Below, one piece after another: positions 62,657 through 64,000 of a DNA stretch of 64,000 nt. Location of the stretch: the NCBI GenBank assembly GCA_947175575.1, contig CAMWNG010000002.1, positions 1-64,000 of the forward strand, in the 5' to 3' direction. The position numbers and the translations under genes were made by a program. Origin of the DNA: an uncultured Bacteroidales bacterium (GTDB lineage: Bacteria > Bacteroidota > Bacteroidia > Bacteroidales > Muribaculaceae). The notes under the pieces are model-generated. The model was given only the letters and a program-made list of their open reading frames with translations. It did not search any database and was not told where the DNA came from. The stretch's first letter is position 1, and the number at the start of each line of letters is the position of its first letter.

Positions 62657-64000
62657 AATAAGTCATATAATATCACTTCTGTGTTTCCTGCTGACATTCA
62701 CAGGCTGTTCCGATGATATCGGTGTAAAACTTCCGCAAAATGAGACGGAAGCCCTCACTATATATGTACCTGTTGCAGGAAGATTCGATTCTCGTGATGC
62801 GGACGCCATCCCGGATGAATTGAAATATACATCTCTGACCTTTTTCGCTTTCCCGTCGGCAGGCGATCCTGTAATCGTTCCATTGCCTGTCGATGATTCT
62901 TCGCTCACGCTTACGGACATATATCGCCCTTATCAGATTGATCTTCCTGTCGGGTACTATCATTTCTATCTTGTAGCGAACGTGTTTGACGATGAGACCT
63001 CTATCCCTCAGGATGAGGAGACTCTGGCACGTGCGATATGGGAGTTGGCGGATGATTTCAATTGCTCGCTTCCTGCTTCTGGACTCCCGATGAGTGCTTC
63101 TCATACGGATTTCACGGCAGTCACGGCAGCCGGTACCCATGCGCTTACGTCAGATCCTTTCTATTACGACGGAAACGGCGGCACACTCTATGCCATCATG
63201 ACTTTCCTATATGCCAAAGTGACTGTCGAGGCACGCGATGCCGCAGGAAACCCCGTTAACGTCTTGTCGCCAGAGTTTGACAATCTGTCATCCGCCGAAC
63301 CCGTGTTCTTCAACGATTCATTTTCTTCATACGGAGCGCTGGCCCCAGTTAGTCCGGCCATGCCGGAGGGCGATGACATCCCGGAAGTGCTTACATTTTA
63401 TATCCCCGAGCGTTATGTTACGGCTACCGCGGCAGCCTCTCAGTCTACGCTCTCGTTCACTATCGGTGACAAGGCCATAACCCTTCCGCTTGGTGAGACA
63501 GCGACTGATAATGCTGATGATGTCAATGTGATCCCCGCTCCCGACGCCCGGCGCAGCATCGTTCGCGGCACGCATTACAGGTATCTGTTGAATACCGTTG
63601 ACCGTATCACGCTCGAAGTGGATGATTGGACTCCCGAGGGCGTCTCGGCGGCTTTACGCGGTCCTGTCTATCTGCATGTCGAAAAACAGGAATATGAGAT
63701 TCAGGCGGGTGAAGAGACATCCATATGGTTTGAATCAGACGTGCCGAATGTTTATGTCAAGTCGCCAAAGTTCAACGAGACAGACCTTTACAGCTATTCG
63801 GTCGACCCCACAGCAGACACTATCCGGGTCTGGGTCAATCAGGACATCAAATCATCCGATTATGACCTGATTAAACAAAGCATTCAGGCCGGGGAGGGTA
63901 AATATGACTATTTCCACATCGTTGCAGGACCTATTCATAAGCGGATTTCGGTTACACCTCTCGTTCTTGACTATTTTCTGCGTGTCAATCCCCCCACGAT
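62646..64000 (+). CDS. fimbrial tip/minor-subunit-like lipoprotein, cut by window edge
   Basis: MNIKISHIISLLCFLLTFTGCSDDIGVKLPQNETEALTIYVPVAGRFDSRDADAIPDELKYTSLTFFAF...; overlaps the previous stop by 11 nt; absent from the ORF track because it is open at the edge. Confidence 0.7.
   Translation, partial: MNIKISHIISLLCFLLTFTGCSDDIGVKLPQNETEALTIYVPVAGRFDSRDADAIPDELKYTSLTFFAFPSAGDPVIVPLPVDDSSLTLTDIYRPYQIDLPVGYYHFYLVANVFDDETSIPQDEETLARAIWELADDFNCSLPASGLPMSASHTDFTAVTAAGTHALTSDPFYYDGNGGTLYAIMTFLYAKVTVEARDAAGNPVNVLSPEFDNLSSAEPVFFNDSFSSYGALAPVSPAMPEGDDIPEVLTFYIPERYVTATAAASQSTLSFTIGDKAITLPLGETATDNADDVNVIPAPDARRSIVRGTHYRYLLNTVDRITLEVDDWTPEGVSAALRGPVYLHVEKQEYEIQAGEETSIWFESDVPNVYVKSPKFNETDLYSYSVDPTADTIRVWVNQDIKSSDYDLIKQSIQAGEGKYDYFHIVAGPIHKRISVTPLVLDYFLRVNPPT

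Noticed and set aside
1-64000. CRISPR arrays, rRNA operons, complete insertion sequences or invertible promoters with flanking inverted repeats
   Set aside because: None recognised on reading; no transposase or integrase ORF is present

Overview
The window looks like a Bacteroidales chromosome, probably Muribaculaceae-like. This is inferred from repeated TTTG-N19..21-TAnnTTTG promoters, Mfa-type fimbriae with DUF3575/DUF3868 partners, T9SS-like C-terminal tails and the DUF4492-cydAB order; taxonomy was not tested. Most of it is ordinary: ino1 (cut by the left edge), flippase, EnvC/M23, DUF4292, TPR, dut, ansA, metG, cydAB, ald, a glycogen/alpha-glucan cluster (debranching enzyme, GT4, GH57), pepD, Skp/OmpH, ABC-F, Lrp, glycosyltransferases, OmpA, SemiSWEET, lipid A-type acyltransferase, mtaB, a DegT aminotransferase plus FdtA-like cupin, S41 protease, coaD, parE and one tRNA-Pro(CGG). 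Five accessory signals stand out. (1) An AT-rich island at 30.1-34.1 kb holds a promoter-bearing, truncated Rhs-core gene with a lipase-like C-terminal tip (GHSKGG), followed by five small membrane or lipoprotein genes in two paralog families that look like stacked immunity genes. (2) A Mfa-type fimbrial operon (55.8-64 kb, cut by the right edge) has an 11-bp poly-G tract just upstream of its -7 box, a candidate phase-variation switch. (3) A family of ~50-bp hairpin repeats sits in two intergenic regions (1.3 kb and 17.5 kb), with divergent copies that mostly keep the stem. (4) An AT-rich DUF1016/PDDEXK nuclease gene carries two in-frame palindromic repeats and lies beside decayed coding sequence. 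(5) A very small secreted protein is mostly a T9SS-like C-terminal domain. No CRISPR array, rRNA or complete mobile element was seen. All family calls are from reading the protein sequences, with no database search.
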